From G965197715 sp965247615 (GTDB taxonomy: Bacteria; Chloroflexota; Dehalococcoidia; Lucifugimonadales; UBA1127): a stretch of DNA of 64,000 nucleotides. The stretch is taken from positions 2,418,001 through 2,482,000 of the forward strand of contig OZ252022.1 of assembly GCA_965247615.1 (NCBI GenBank), in the 5' to 3' direction. The notes below the pieces were generated by a model, which was not told the origin of the DNA, did not search any database, and worked only from the letters and a program-made list of their open reading frames with translations. Below are positions 52,729-61,608 of the stretch, piece after piece (the first letter of the stretch is position 1; every line of letters begins with the position of its first letter). The position numbers were made by a program, and so were the translations under genes.

Positions 52729-52754
52729 GCTGCGTGCCCTGCAAGAAAGAAGAA

Positions 52755-52829
52755 TGGAGCGGAAGAGGGGATTCGAACCCCCGACCCTCACCTTGGCAAG
52801 GTGATGCTCTACCACTGAGCCACTTCCGC
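52755..52829 (-). tRNA. tRNA-Gly (anticodon GCC)
   Basis: Acceptor GCGGAAG/CTTCCGC, anticodon loop TTGCCAA giving GCC, T-arm GGGGTTCGAATCCCC, CCA encoded. Separated from tRNA-Leu by 26 bases. Confidence 0.95.
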
Positions 52830-52844
52830 TCCGACGGAGGCATG

Positions 52845-53965
52845 AGCCTCCATCCCTATTCTACCAAAAACCAAGCCGCTGTGAATCCCTCGGCGTCGCT
52901 TGCCCCCCACCACCCCCAACCTCGTCATCCCCGCACCCACCCACCGCCACCCCCCAACCCTCCCCCACAAAGCCGTCGCGCTAGCGACCGCCAGCGACCC
53001 TGCCATCCGCCCCTGGCGCTTGCGCCGCGACGGCTCTACACTTCCCCCATGCGTAACCCGACCTCCGCCTGCCCCCACTTGCCGGACGCAGCCCGAGGGA
53101 CCTCCCCGAGGAGCACCAATTGCCCGGAAAGCGGCCCCCCGTACCCCCAAAACGGTTCGTGTTGGACAGGACGAATCGTATCTGCGGCGGACGGTTTCGA
53201 AGCTGATTCGTTCCCCAAAAAAGAAAACCTTGGAGGTGGAACGAATCGCAGGAGTTCCCCTCGTCCTCAGGGGCTATCCCCGCGAAGGGAGACCTTTGCA
53301 CAACCGCCATTCCCGCACCTCCACCCCCATCGTCATTCCCGCGAAAGCGGGAATCCAGGGTGGACGTGGCTTGGCGGGGCTCCCTCCCTTACGCCCTGCG
53401 CCACCGCCACCCCTCAACCCTCCCCCCACATGGCCGTCGCGCCAGCGACCCGTCGCGCAGCGACCCGCGTAAAGCCACGCCGACGCTGCCAGGGGGGGGT
53501 CTCCCGCCAAAGAACAATCAACGCGCAAAACCATGCCGAAGCTACCGGGAGTCTCCACCAAGCAAACGATCAACCCTTTGTGTACCTTCCAGGTTCAGAA
53601 GGCGCAAAAAAAAGGGCAGACTATCCACCGAACTATAACAATCAAACAGCCCGCTGCCGGCAGCGACCCCCTGCGCCGCCGTCGGACCGGTGCGACGCCG
53701 TCGCTCTGCGGTGCGCTACAATGCCCCAAGCCACACCCACGAGACACCGGCAGCCGCTGGAGCACTATGGAGACCCTTGCACAACCGTCATCCCCGCACC
53801 CACACACCGCCACCCCTCAACCCTCCCCTGCATGGCCGTCGCGCCAGCGACCGGGAATCCAGGGCGGCGGGGCAGCGCGGGGCACCCCCCTCACCCCCTC
53901 CCCCCACAAAGCCGTCGCGCAGCGACCGCCAGCGACCGGGAGTGTGACGTGATGGGACCCACCCG
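52845..53965. repeat. 1.1-kb intergenic stretch of mixed repeats
   Basis: No convincing gene. It holds copies of the GTCGCG..AGCGACC family (near 52970, 53430, 53830 and 53910), REP-like GGAGAC(C)(T)TTGCACAACCG copies at about 53287 and 53767, and a CATTCCCGCGAAAGCGGGAAT hairpin near 53331. A perfect 10-base inverted repeat GATTCGTTCC/GGAACGAATC sits at 53205-53214 and 53238-53247. Long open frames here are artefacts of the high GC. Confidence 0.65.
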
Positions 53966-55291
53966 GTGAGCTCACCTCCGCCTCCAACGCCCTTGGCGCG
54001 GCCCCTGCTGTGGCCGTTCAAGGGCACGTACTACGGTTGGGCCATTCCGGCCTCGACGCTGCTCATCTCCTTCGCCTCCGCCCTCATGTTCGGGCCGGTG
54101 CTCGGCGTGTTCGTCAAGCCCATCGGCGACGACATGGGGTGGTCCCGCGCCACCATAGCGATGGCCTTCACGATCGGGAGCTTTGCGGGGACGCTCCTGC
54201 CCGCGGCCATCGGGTCCTACCTGGACCGGCACGGAGCGCGGGGGGTGGTGGTGGTGGCGGGAATCATCGTGGCGGGATGCACGCTGGGGCTGGCGCTCAT
54301 GACGCAGCCGTGGCACTTCTGGGTGTTCTACGGTGTGGGGCGCGGGGTGGCGGTGGCCGGGGTGCAGTTCGGGACGACGGTGGCGATCGCGAACTGGTTC
54401 GTTCGCAAGCGTGGCAGGGCCATGGCCGTCGGCGGGTCGGGCCTGCGGATGGGGCAGGCGGCGCTTCCGCTGCTGATCCACGCGGTGATCATCGCGATGA
54501 GTTGGCGTCACGCCTTCGCCATGCTGGCGGCGATGTCGCTGCTTTTCATTGCTGTACCGGCCTTCCTCTTCATCCGGCGGCGGCCGGAGGAGATGGGGCT
54601 GTTGCCGGACGGAGCGGCGCCGCGGGAGCCGCCGCCGGCGGGGCAGCCGGCTGCTGTGCAGCGCGACGACGTTGAGGTTTCGTGGACGCTCCGAGAGGCC
54701 ATGCGGACGCGGGCGCTGTGGCTGACAATCGTGGCGGTGTCGGCGGTGTTTTTCGTCAACGGGTCCGTGAACCTGCACGCCGTCGCCAACTTCCAGGACC
54801 GCGGGATGCCCGCGGGGCTGGCGGTAAGCGTGACGACCATCTTCGCGCTGACGTCGACGGTGATGACGTTTGTGTCGGGCTTCGCGCTCGAGCGGGTCCA
54901 CGTGCGCTATGGCGCCATCATGGCAAGCATGTGCTACCTGGCGGCGGTCGTGGTCATCACGGTTGCGGACACCTACGCGCTGGCGGTCCTCTTCGGTGTG
55001 CTCTTCGGCCTGGCCAACGGCGCGTGGACGACGGTGGAGCGTCTGCTGTACCCGGACTACTTCGGGCGGCGGCACGTGGGGGCGATACGCGGCTTTGTGT
55101 CGCCGTTCCGCGGCACGGTGTCCCCCTTCGGAGCGATCCTGGCGGGGTTCATCCGCGACACGAGGGGGAGCTACACGCTTGCGTTCGTGATCTTTGCGGG
55201 CATGTGCGTGCTGGCGACGCTGTCGCTCGTGCTGGCGACGCCGCCCCGGAAGGCGGGGGGTGAGGTGTCCACCGACGCCGGCAGCGCATGA
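53966..55291 (+). CDS. MFS transporter
   Basis: A 441-residue major-facilitator protein with 12 or so hydrophobic helices. Characteristic loops: SYLDRHGARGVVVVAGI (motif-A-like after helix 2) and WRHAFAMLAAM between halves, plus a charged central loop (RRRPEEMGLLPDG). It begins at a GTG; the Shine-Dalgarno is weak. It resembles OFA/monocarboxylate-type transporters; the substrate is unknown. An amidohydrolase follows after about 110 bases, suggesting a small catabolic unit. Confidence 0.88.
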   Translation: MSSPPPPTPLARPLLWPFKGTYYGWAIPASTLLISFASALMFGPVLGVFVKPIGDDMGWSRATIAMAFTIGSFAGTLLPAAIGSYLDRHGARGVVVVAGIIVAGCTLGLALMTQPWHFWVFYGVGRGVAVAGVQFGTTVAIANWFVRKRGRAMAVGGSGLRMGQAALPLLIHAVIIAMSWRHAFAMLAAMSLLFIAVPAFLFIRRRPEEMGLLPDGAAPREPPPAGQPAAVQRDDVEVSWTLREAMRTRALWLTIVAVSAVFFVNGSVNLHAVANFQDRGMPAGLAVSVTTIFALTSTVMTFVSGFALERVHVRYGAIMASMCYLAAVVVITVADTYALAVLFGVLFGLANGAWTTVERLLYPDYFGRRHVGAIRGFVSPFRGTVSPFGAILAGFIRDTRGSYTLAFVIFAGMCVLATLSLVLATPPRKAGGEVSTDAGSA

Positions 55292-55402
55292 GCGGCGGCG
55301 GCCAGGGCTTGACGAGGGAAGAGTGCATGGGCATTATTGTCAACTCAGGAGAGGTTTTCGTAGCGTCGACACAAGGGAAACTCGCCAACCTGAGGAGGTG
55401 GA

Positions 55403-56488
55403 ATGATGGCGACTCCGAATCTGGAGATCATCGTCGATGGTGACGGACACGTGGTGGAAGACCTGGCGGCGATCGTAGAGCGGATGCCCAAGGCGTACCA
55501 GGAGATTTCCCACCGCCCCATTCGCGACCCGTTCCCGCCGCTGGACCATCTGCACGCGGCGAACCTGCACTCGCTGCCGCCGCACTCGTTCGCGCAGGTG
55601 GGGGTCGATGGATGGGTGGACTTTCTGGAGGACGTGGGGATAGACACAACGGTCCTGTACACGACGCGGGGGCTGGCGGTGGGGAAGATCATCAACCGGG
55701 AGTGGGCGATAGACGTCTGCCGCGCGTACAACGACTGGATCTACGAGACGTACATGACGCGGAGCCCGCGGTTCAAGGCGATGGGGCTGATCCCGATGCA
55801 GGAGCCGGAGGCGGCGGCCGTGGAACTGCGGCGCATTGTGACGGAGTACGGGATGCCGGGGGCGATGCTGCCGTCGACGGGGCTGAAGGCGCACCTGGGC
55901 TCGAAGGAGTTCGACGTCGTGTACGCGGAGGCGGACCGGCTGGGGTGTGCGTTGGGGGTGCACGGGGGCGCGCATGAGAACTTTGGGATGGATGACCTGA
56001 ACCCGTACGCGCCGGTGCATGCGCTGGGCCATCCGTTTGGGCAGATGATCTCCTTCGCGGGGATCGTGTTCAACGGCATATTCGACAAGTATCCCAACGT
56101 GCGATTCGGGTTCCTGGAGGCTGGGGTGGCGTGGTTCCTGCTGTGCCTGGAGCGGTTCGACCGCTCCTGGGAGACGCATATCCAGTGGGACCCGCGGGAG
56201 GAGTACATCCGGCTGCAGGACGGGGAAAGCATCAGCGACTACATCAAGCGGCACATGAAGGCGGGCCGGATCTACGTGGGGTGCGAGGGGGACGAGCCGC
56301 AGCTGGGGTACGCGTGCCGGACCTTTGGGAACGAGGCGTTCTTCTACTCGTCAGACTTCCCGCACGAGGTGAACAACGAGTACTGCAAGGAAGAGTTGCG
56401 AGAGATGCTGGAGAACCCGGACATGACGGCGGAGGACAAGGCGGCCGTGCTGCACGGCAATGCGAGGCGGTTCTACCGGCTGACGTAG
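55403..56488 (+). CDS. Amidohydrolase-2 family metal-dependent hydrolase
   Basis: A 361-residue ACMSD-like TIM-barrel enzyme. Features: GDGHVVED at the N-terminus (DxH-like), YTTRGLAVGK, ALGVHGGAHENFG, VRFGFLEAGVAWF, and the FYSSDFPHEVN motif near the end. The ATG follows GAGGAGGTGG. Family members are decarboxylases or hydrolases acting on aromatic or heterocyclic acids; the exact substrate is unknown. A GC hairpin follows the stop. Confidence 0.9.
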   Translation: MMATPNLEIIVDGDGHVVEDLAAIVERMPKAYQEISHRPIRDPFPPLDHLHAANLHSLPPHSFAQVGVDGWVDFLEDVGIDTTVLYTTRGLAVGKIINREWAIDVCRAYNDWIYETYMTRSPRFKAMGLIPMQEPEAAAVELRRIVTEYGMPGAMLPSTGLKAHLGSKEFDVVYAEADRLGCALGVHGGAHENFGMDDLNPYAPVHALGHPFGQMISFAGIVFNGIFDKYPNVRFGFLEAGVAWFLLCLERFDRSWETHIQWDPREEYIRLQDGESISDYIKRHMKAGRIYVGCEGDEPQLGYACRTFGNEAFFYSSDFPHEVNNEYCKEELREMLENPDMTAEDKAAVLHGNARRFYRLT

Positions 56489-56545
56489 GGGTTGAGGGCA
56501 GGCAGGTCCTGCCGAGAGTGCAGATTGGGTTACTGGAAAGCAAGA

Positions 56546-56576
56546 GGGGGCGCCTCTCAGGGAGGCGCCCCCTTCG
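56546..56576 (+). terminator. GC-rich hairpin, likely terminator
   Basis: GGGGGCGCCTC, 5-base loop, GAGGCGCCCCC, followed by TTCGTT. Downstream of the amidohydrolase gene; oppC runs towards it from the other side, so it may serve both. Confidence 0.7.
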
Positions 56577-56606
56577 TTGGTCTCGGGGGTGCGGGTGGAC
56601 GGCGGG

Positions 56607-57521
56607 CTAGCGGCCGCGGAGGCGGGGGTCGAAGGCGTCGCGGAGGGCGTCGCCGAAGAAGGAGAAGGCGAAGACGACGAGTGAGAGGGCGATGCCGGGG
56701 TAGATGGCCAGCCATGGGGCGGTTTCCAGGTAGCCGCGCGTGCCAACTTCCAGCATGCCACCCCAGGAGGCGGCCGGCGGGGGCACGCCCAGGCCCAGGA
56801 AGCTGAGGCTAGCCTCGGACACGATGGCGGTGCCGAGGTAGCCGGTGGCCAGTACGAAGACCGGTGCAAGGCTGTTGGGGAGCACGTGGCGGAGCATGGT
56901 GCGAACGACGCTGGCGCCCACGGCCTGAGACGCGGTTATGTAGACCTCTTCCTTCACGGAGAGGGCCGAGGAGCGGGAGAGACGGACCATTCTTGGTATC
57001 AGCACGATGCCGATGGCCAGCGTGACGTTGTTCAGGGAAGCGCCCAAGGCCACGACCATGATCATGGCTAGGATCAGGGAGGGGAAGCCCATGAAGGCGT
57101 CCACCACCCGTTGTGTCAAGAGGTCGAACTTGCCGCCCAGGTAGCCGGACATGATGCCGAGTATGGTGCCGATAAGTGTGCCCATGGTGACAGCGAGGAG
57201 GCCGACGCGGAGGGAGATGCGCGAGCCGTAGATGATGCGGCTGAAGGAGTCGCGGCCAAAGGTGTCGGTACCGAGCAAGAACTGGCTGCTTGGGGCTTCC
57301 AGCCGGTTGGGGATGTCCTGAATGAGGGGGTCGTGGGTAGAGATCTGGGGCGCGAAGATAGCCACGAGGACGAGGATGAGGAGCAGGAGCGCGCCCGCGC
57401 CACCCAGCGGGTAGTCCTGAGCAAACCTCCAGGCAACCGACAGAAATCCACGGTTGGAGCGCCGCGCCAAGACTGAGTTCAGCGCCGCAACGCCGCCTGA
57501 TTGACTCTGCGCCTCTTGCAT
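56607..57521 (-). CDS. Oligopeptide/dipeptide-type ABC transporter permease (DppC/OppC)
   Basis: A 304-residue membrane permease. It has an N-terminal helix (LLLLILVLVAIFAPQIS), the family segment HPLGTDTFGRD-like LLGTDTFGRDSFSRIIYG, and the EAA-type loop ASQAVGASVVRTMLRHVLPNSL that contacts the ATPase. Six or so helices overall. It lies 56 bases after the dppB-type gene on the same strand. The ATP-binding subunits are not in the window. Confidence 0.93.
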   Translation of the reverse strand: MQEAQSQSGGVAALNSVLARRSNRGFLSVAWRFAQDYPLGGAGALLLLILVLVAIFAPQISTHDPLIQDIPNRLEAPSSQFLLGTDTFGRDSFSRIIYGSRISLRVGLLAVTMGTLIGTILGIMSGYLGGKFDLLTQRVVDAFMGFPSLILAMIMVVALGASLNNVTLAIGIVLIPRMVRLSRSSALSVKEEVYITASQAVGASVVRTMLRHVLPNSLAPVFVLATGYLGTAIVSEASLSFLGLGVPPPAASWGGMLEVGTRGYLETAPWLAIYPGIALSLVVFAFSFFGDALRDAFDPRLRGR

Positions 57522-57577
57522 CTTCCCACCTCACCGGTTCGGGTAACTTGCCGGACCGCCAGGCAGCCCGGCGTGTG

Positions 57578-58537
57578 CTAGGAGTACTTGATTCGCGGGT
57601 CTACGAATGCGTAGATGAGGTCCGTCAGGAGATTCAGACCTAGCATGAGGAGAACGAGCATCATCGTCAGGCTCTGAATGACGGGGTAGTCACGCTCCGT
57701 GGCGGAGATGACGATGCCCTGGCCCATGCCGGGTATGGAGAAGATGGTCTCCAGGATGACGGTGCCGCTGAGGAGGGCGGCAAGCTGAAGGCCGCCGATG
57801 GTGATGACGGGTATGAGGGCGTTGCGCAGGGTGTGCCTCAAAACAACTATCTTCTCTGACAGGCCCTTGCTCCGAGCCGTACGTACGTAGTCCTGCCGGA
57901 GGACCTCCAGCATGTTGGAGCGGGTAATCCTGGTGAGGTTGGAGCTAAAGCTCCACGACAGCACAAGGGCGGGCCAGATCAACTTCAGGAAGTGTGACCC
58001 CGGGTCGTCCCAGAGATTGGCGTAGAAGAGGGGGGGCGTCCAACGGAAGTAGATGAGCATGATGAGGAGTAGGACGAGAGCAATCCAGAAACTGGGCAGG
58101 GCGTGTCCTGCGACGCTGGTGAGGCGGATGATGTAGTCTGGCCAGCGGTTCTGGTAGATGGCCGCGATAACACCGAGGGGGGTAGAGATGAATATGGAGA
58201 TGAGGATAGTGTAGAAAGTCAACTGGAGGGTGACCGGAAGGCGCCGGGCGAGGATCTCCGCCAGGGGCTCGCGGTCCAGGACGGATCGGCCGCCGAACTC
58301 ACCGTTGACCATGCTCCAGATCCACTCGCCGTACTGGACGGGGAGCGGGTCCGTGAGCCCGAGCTCCTCGCGCAGAGCGTCGAGCTGCTCCATGGCGGAG
58401 GCGCTTGACTCCTCGCCGCCAAGGATAATGAGGGCAACGTCGCCTGGGAGGACGCGCATGACGGTGAAGATGGCGAGGGAGGCGAGCATGAGGGTGGGGA
58501 TGAAGAGGAGGATACGCCGGACCAGGTATTGCTGCAT
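57578..58537 (-). CDS. Oligopeptide/dipeptide-type ABC transporter permease (DppB/OppB)
   Basis: A 319-residue permease. It starts MQQYLVRRILLFIPTLML, has the typical MRVLPGDVALIILG segment, and the EAA loop DYVRTARSKGLSEKIVVLRHTLRNALIPV. Partner of the gene downstream. An extended -10 promoter candidate lies upstream. No substrate-binding protein is adjacent; the family-5 binding protein at the right edge of the window could serve it but is about 4 kb away in the opposite orientation. Confidence 0.93.
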   Translation of the reverse strand: MQQYLVRRILLFIPTLMLASLAIFTVMRVLPGDVALIILGGEESSASAMEQLDALREELGLTDPLPVQYGEWIWSMVNGEFGGRSVLDREPLAEILARRLPVTLQLTFYTILISIFISTPLGVIAAIYQNRWPDYIIRLTSVAGHALPSFWIALVLLLIMLIYFRWTPPLFYANLWDDPGSHFLKLIWPALVLSWSFSSNLTRITRSNMLEVLRQDYVRTARSKGLSEKIVVLRHTLRNALIPVITIGGLQLAALLSGTVILETIFSIPGMGQGIVISATERDYPVIQSLTMMLVLLMLGLNLLTDLIYAFVDPRIKYS

Positions 58538-58932
58538 CGGAGACTCCGTGATCGCGAGATTGACGACCGCAGGATGTCGCCTATTGTATCACACCGCGAG
58601 CAAGCCGCTACCCGGACTATTGAGAGCCCCACCGGGCTATGCCCGACGCCACCGGAAACGCCCGTTGACTGTGATACGTAGACCGAGTCGACTTGGCTTT
58701 GGTGGCAATCTACTTACTTGCCGCGCCATTGTCAAGGGGCTGTGGGGTGTGATACGAAGTCAGGCCACACACCGCTGCCGAGTGGGGCAGATTCGTCGGT
58801 GGTTGGTGCAGGGACTGGCGGAACGGGTAGACCGGAGGTCCGCTACTCGGCGGAGGCATCTGCCTCGGATGGGGGGCTGGGCCGCGAGAGGCGCGGGCCG
58901 TGGCATTCCCGGAAGGACGCAGGTTAAGGAGG
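58538..58932. other. 395-base gap with one promoter candidate
   Basis: Between the divergent permease gene and tRNA-Phe. Apart from the minus-strand promoter at 58583-58591, I see no gene, repeat or RNA. Confidence 0.4.
58583..58591 (-). promoter_or_regulatory. Extended -10 promoter candidate for dppB
   Basis: Minus strand TGATACAAT (TGn plus TACAAT), about 46 bases before the permease start. No good -35 box. Confidence 0.5.
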
Positions 58933-59004
<72 letters not shown>

Positions 59005-59128
59005 GTGCGCAGGCGTGCCTAAGTATGGTACTCAGGGGGCCAAAGGGGTGTCAAGGAAGGGCGCCCGGGTGGACAGACCTCCTCTGCGGGGGCGCCGGGG
59101 GGAGCGCCGCGCAGTGTGGGGGAGGTAC

Positions 59129-59851
59129 TCAGGGAATCTTGGGCCATTCGTCCAAGAGCTTGCCCGTGCCGCGTATATGGTGTGTGCGCCCCAGCTTGGA
59201 CACGATGGCCCAGAGCATGGCGGGGTTGCTGGCCACAACCGTGGTCCGCAGGTCCTCTTCCAGCCGATGGATGACCTTGATGGGGTCGAAGGGCGCCCCC
59301 TGGAAGTAGATAGCGTCCACGGCGCCGACGTCATCGCGGGCCTTGCTAGCGAGGCGGAACACTTCCTCCGGTCCGAGGCTGAATGCGTCGGTGTAGTCGG
59401 CGAAGAGCTGGGGAGGAGAGACTGCGTCGATACCCGCGGCTGCGAGATGGTCACGGATCAGCTTGATCAGGGGTTCGTCGAAGGGGGTCAGCAGGAGGAC
59501 GCGGGCGGCGGAGTAGGCCCTGAGGGCTGAGATGCAGGCTGACAGGGCGGTTACAACGGGGACATCCAGCACGGCCTCCATTCTCTGATACAGGCCGGGG
59601 TTCAGCACCTCAAGGGGGGCGCCGCTGACTATGACGCCGTCCCAAGCGTGCTGCTCGGCGAGCTCGGGAACTCTTTGGAGCACGAGGTCGAGCTTGCCTT
59701 CGAGCTCGTAGAGGGAGCCGGGGGCGAGCTCGAGGCCGGCAAAGTCCATCTCGACACCCGGGGGAAAGAGGGCGCGGAAGGTGTCGAAATGGGGACTGGA
59801 AGCTGACCTGGGGCTGATGAAACCGATATTTACGGTACCGCTGTCAACCAT
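59129..59851 (-). CDS. Asp/Glu racemase-superfamily (maleate isomerase/AMDase-like) protein without catalytic cysteines
   Basis: A 240-residue protein with the two-domain racemase fold: INIGFISPRS-like start, DGVIVSGAPLEVL (first catalytic loop), VLLLTPFDEPLIKLIRDHL, and YFQGAPFDPI (second loop). In typical maleate isomerases and racemases these loops hold catalytic Cys (CTSG and CTN); here both read GAP and only one Cys is found elsewhere (ALSACISAL). The activity is therefore doubtful or different. Stand-alone gene, minus strand. Confidence 0.82.
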   Translation of the reverse strand: MVDSGTVNIGFISPRSASSPHFDTFRALFPPGVEMDFAGLELAPGSLYELEGKLDLVLQRVPELAEQHAWDGVIVSGAPLEVLNPGLYQRMEAVLDVPVVTALSACISALRAYSAARVLLLTPFDEPLIKLIRDHLAAAGIDAVSPPQLFADYTDAFSLGPEEVFRLASKARDDVGAVDAIYFQGAPFDPIKVIHRLEEDLRTTVVASNPAMLWAIVSKLGRTHHIRGTGKLLDEWPKIP

Positions 59852-60042
59852 GCGTTTGTCCTCTGCCTCAGTGTTGCCGGGAAACGGCGAGTGTCATCGT
59901 AGAGAAGAGTTGCTGTGCCGTCAACAGAACGGGGCCGCGCAGGGCTTGTCAAGGTCGGCATCAGCTATAATTAGATGTGAGATCGGGTGGTTCCGGAGAC
60001 GATTGCGAAGCGCCGGGGACACACCGGCGCGGGGGGTTGGTC

Positions 60043-60642
60043 ATGCCGAACAGGTGCGCGTGCGGCAACGTCCTGCCGGATGCGCCCACGCCTGTCGACC
60101 GGGCCAGGCACACGAGACGGCACAAGCAGTGGGCGGACGGCATCGCGTTGCCGCCGCGGATGCCGGACCCGGGTGAGTTGCTGATCGTGGCGGGGAACGC
60201 ATCGATGCGGCTGCGCATGCTGGCATACCGGATGGCGCGGGTCGTGCAACGGGCAACGGGCCACAGGTACGTTTCCTTCCCGTACCCGCAGCGGCGGACT
60301 CCCGACTGGGACCAGTGGCGGGCCAAGGCGTACCTGGCGGTCCGAGACCGCAGGATGGTCGGTTATCTGGTGTCGCGAATGACTGTGGCATGGGGCGAGG
60401 CGAGGCTGTCGGAGCCGCAGGCGGTGGTGAACACGACGGGGCACGTGGAGGCCAGGGCGTTGGTCGACCTGGTGTTCGTCTGCCCAGACTTCCGTCGCCA
60501 GGGGACCGCAACAGCGTTGGTGCGGGCGATGGCCGAGGACCGGGGCTTCCCGGCCAATGAACTGCTGTGGCGGCCTCCCTTTGGGGTGGAGGGATTGGGC
60601 CTGGTGAAGAAGTTCAACTCGGACAGGGTCCTGGTCTCGTGA
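60043..60642 (+). CDS. Zinc-finger plus GNAT-domain acetyltransferase, Eco1/ESCO-like layout
   Basis: A 199-residue protein. Residues 5-30 have C-A-C-G, then 18 residues, then H-x-x-x-H (CACGNVLPDAPTPVDRARH and TRRHKQ), a C2H2-like zinc motif. From residue 85 a GNAT-like region follows: YLAVRDRRMVGYLVSR, DLVFVCPDFRRQGTATALVRAM (acetyl-CoA loop RRQGTA) and a terminal EGLGLVKKFNSDR. The order C2H2 finger then GNAT is that of eukaryotic cohesin acetyltransferases. ATG at 60043 is the natural start. Function unknown. Confidence 0.82.
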   Translation: MPNRCACGNVLPDAPTPVDRARHTRRHKQWADGIALPPRMPDPGELLIVAGNASMRLRMLAYRMARVVQRATGHRYVSFPYPQRRTPDWDQWRAKAYLAVRDRRMVGYLVSRMTVAWGEARLSEPQAVVNTTGHVEARALVDLVFVCPDFRRQGTATALVRAMAEDRGFPANELLWRPPFGVEGLGLVKKFNSDRVLVS

Positions 60643-60673
60643 GGGCCGTCCGATCCGAACGGCCGAGGCCCCA

Positions 60674-60682
60674 TGCTATAAT
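60674..60682 (+). promoter_or_regulatory. Extended -10 promoter of nfi (leaderless)
   Basis: ATGCTATAAT: a perfect TATAAT (60677-60682) with an upstream TGn. Six bases separate the -10 from the GTG start, so transcription should begin at or next to the start codon. Confidence 0.6.
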
Positions 60683-60688
60683 CGCCTG

Positions 60689-61405
60689 GTGAAGCTGCAC
60701 GACACGGTCGATTGGCCGGCAGGAGCCGCGGAGGCCGCGGCGCTACAGCGTGAGTTGGCTGCCCAGGTCTCGCATCGCAATGAAGTCCCCAAGGAGCCTC
60801 GCCTTGTGGCAGGGGTGGACATCTCCGGCCAGGACCACCGGGGGAGGGTCACGGGCGCGGTGGTGGTGCTGCGGTGGCCCGGCATGGAGGTGGTGGAGGT
60901 GCAGACGGTGGAGGGGGCGCCTACTTTTCCCTACATTCCGGGGCTCCTTGCGTTCCGCGAGGCGCCGGTCCTGATGGAGGCGTTGGAGCGGTTGGCGGTG
61001 ACGCCGGATGTGATTGTGGTGGACGGCCAGGGGACGGCGCACCCGCGGCGCTTCGGCTTGGCGTGCCACCTGGGGCTGCTGACGCAGCTCCCGACCGTTG
61101 GGTGCGCCAAGTCGGTCCTGCGGGGCCACCACGGGCCGCTGGACGCAGCGCGCGGCTCGTGGGCCCCGCTGGTGGACGGAGGAGAGGTAGTGGGGGCGGC
61201 GTTGCGAACGAGGGTCCGGGTTTCGCCGGTGTACGTGTCGGTGGGGCACAAGGTGGATATTGCGGCGGCGCGGGCTCTGGTGCTGTCGTGCTGTAAGGGA
61301 CTGCGGCTGCCGGAGCCGACGAGGCAGGCGCACAGGGCAGCGGCGGGCCAGCTCGAACCGCCGAACATGGATGCTGTCTCGCGTGCCGAATCTGAGATCC
61401 GCTGA
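60689..61405 (+). CDS. nfi: Endonuclease V
   Basis: A 238-residue EndoV that cuts DNA near deaminated bases (hypoxanthine). Motifs: AGVDISGQD (catalytic Asp), YIPGLLAFREAPVLMEAL, VDGQGTAHPRRFGLACHLG (Asp and His) and TVGCAKSVL. The start is a GTG; it has no Shine-Dalgarno and sits immediately after a TATAAT box, which suggests a leaderless message. Confidence 0.92.
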   Translation: MKLHDTVDWPAGAAEAAALQRELAAQVSHRNEVPKEPRLVAGVDISGQDHRGRVTGAVVVLRWPGMEVVEVQTVEGAPTFPYIPGLLAFREAPVLMEALERLAVTPDVIVVDGQGTAHPRRFGLACHLGLLTQLPTVGCAKSVLRGHHGPLDAARGSWAPLVDGGEVVGAALRTRVRVSPVYVSVGHKVDIAAARALVLSCCKGLRLPEPTRQAHRAAAGQLEPPNMDAVSRAESEIR

Positions 61406-61608
61406 TTCGGGCCGCGGGGCCTGGCACGCGGCAGTGCGGCCACAGATTTCGTGACGCATGGCTGATTCGAGTCGAAGTAAGGGAGATGTGCCCACAACCT
61501 TGATGCGATGAGCTTGGGGACGAGGGCACGCAAACGGATTGCCGGAAATTCAAGATGATCAACGCCGCGCCGGCGGCCACAAGAACCAATCACGAGCAGG
61601 TGGTAGAG

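Noticed and set aside
52845..53965. Possible CRISPR array
   Set aside because: Repeats differ in length and sequence and are not evenly spaced; no cas genes are near.
52458..53969. A 503-residue plus-strand open frame
   Set aside because: It runs across both tRNA genes and the repeat-rich gap, contains no protein-like blocks and is a product of high GC.
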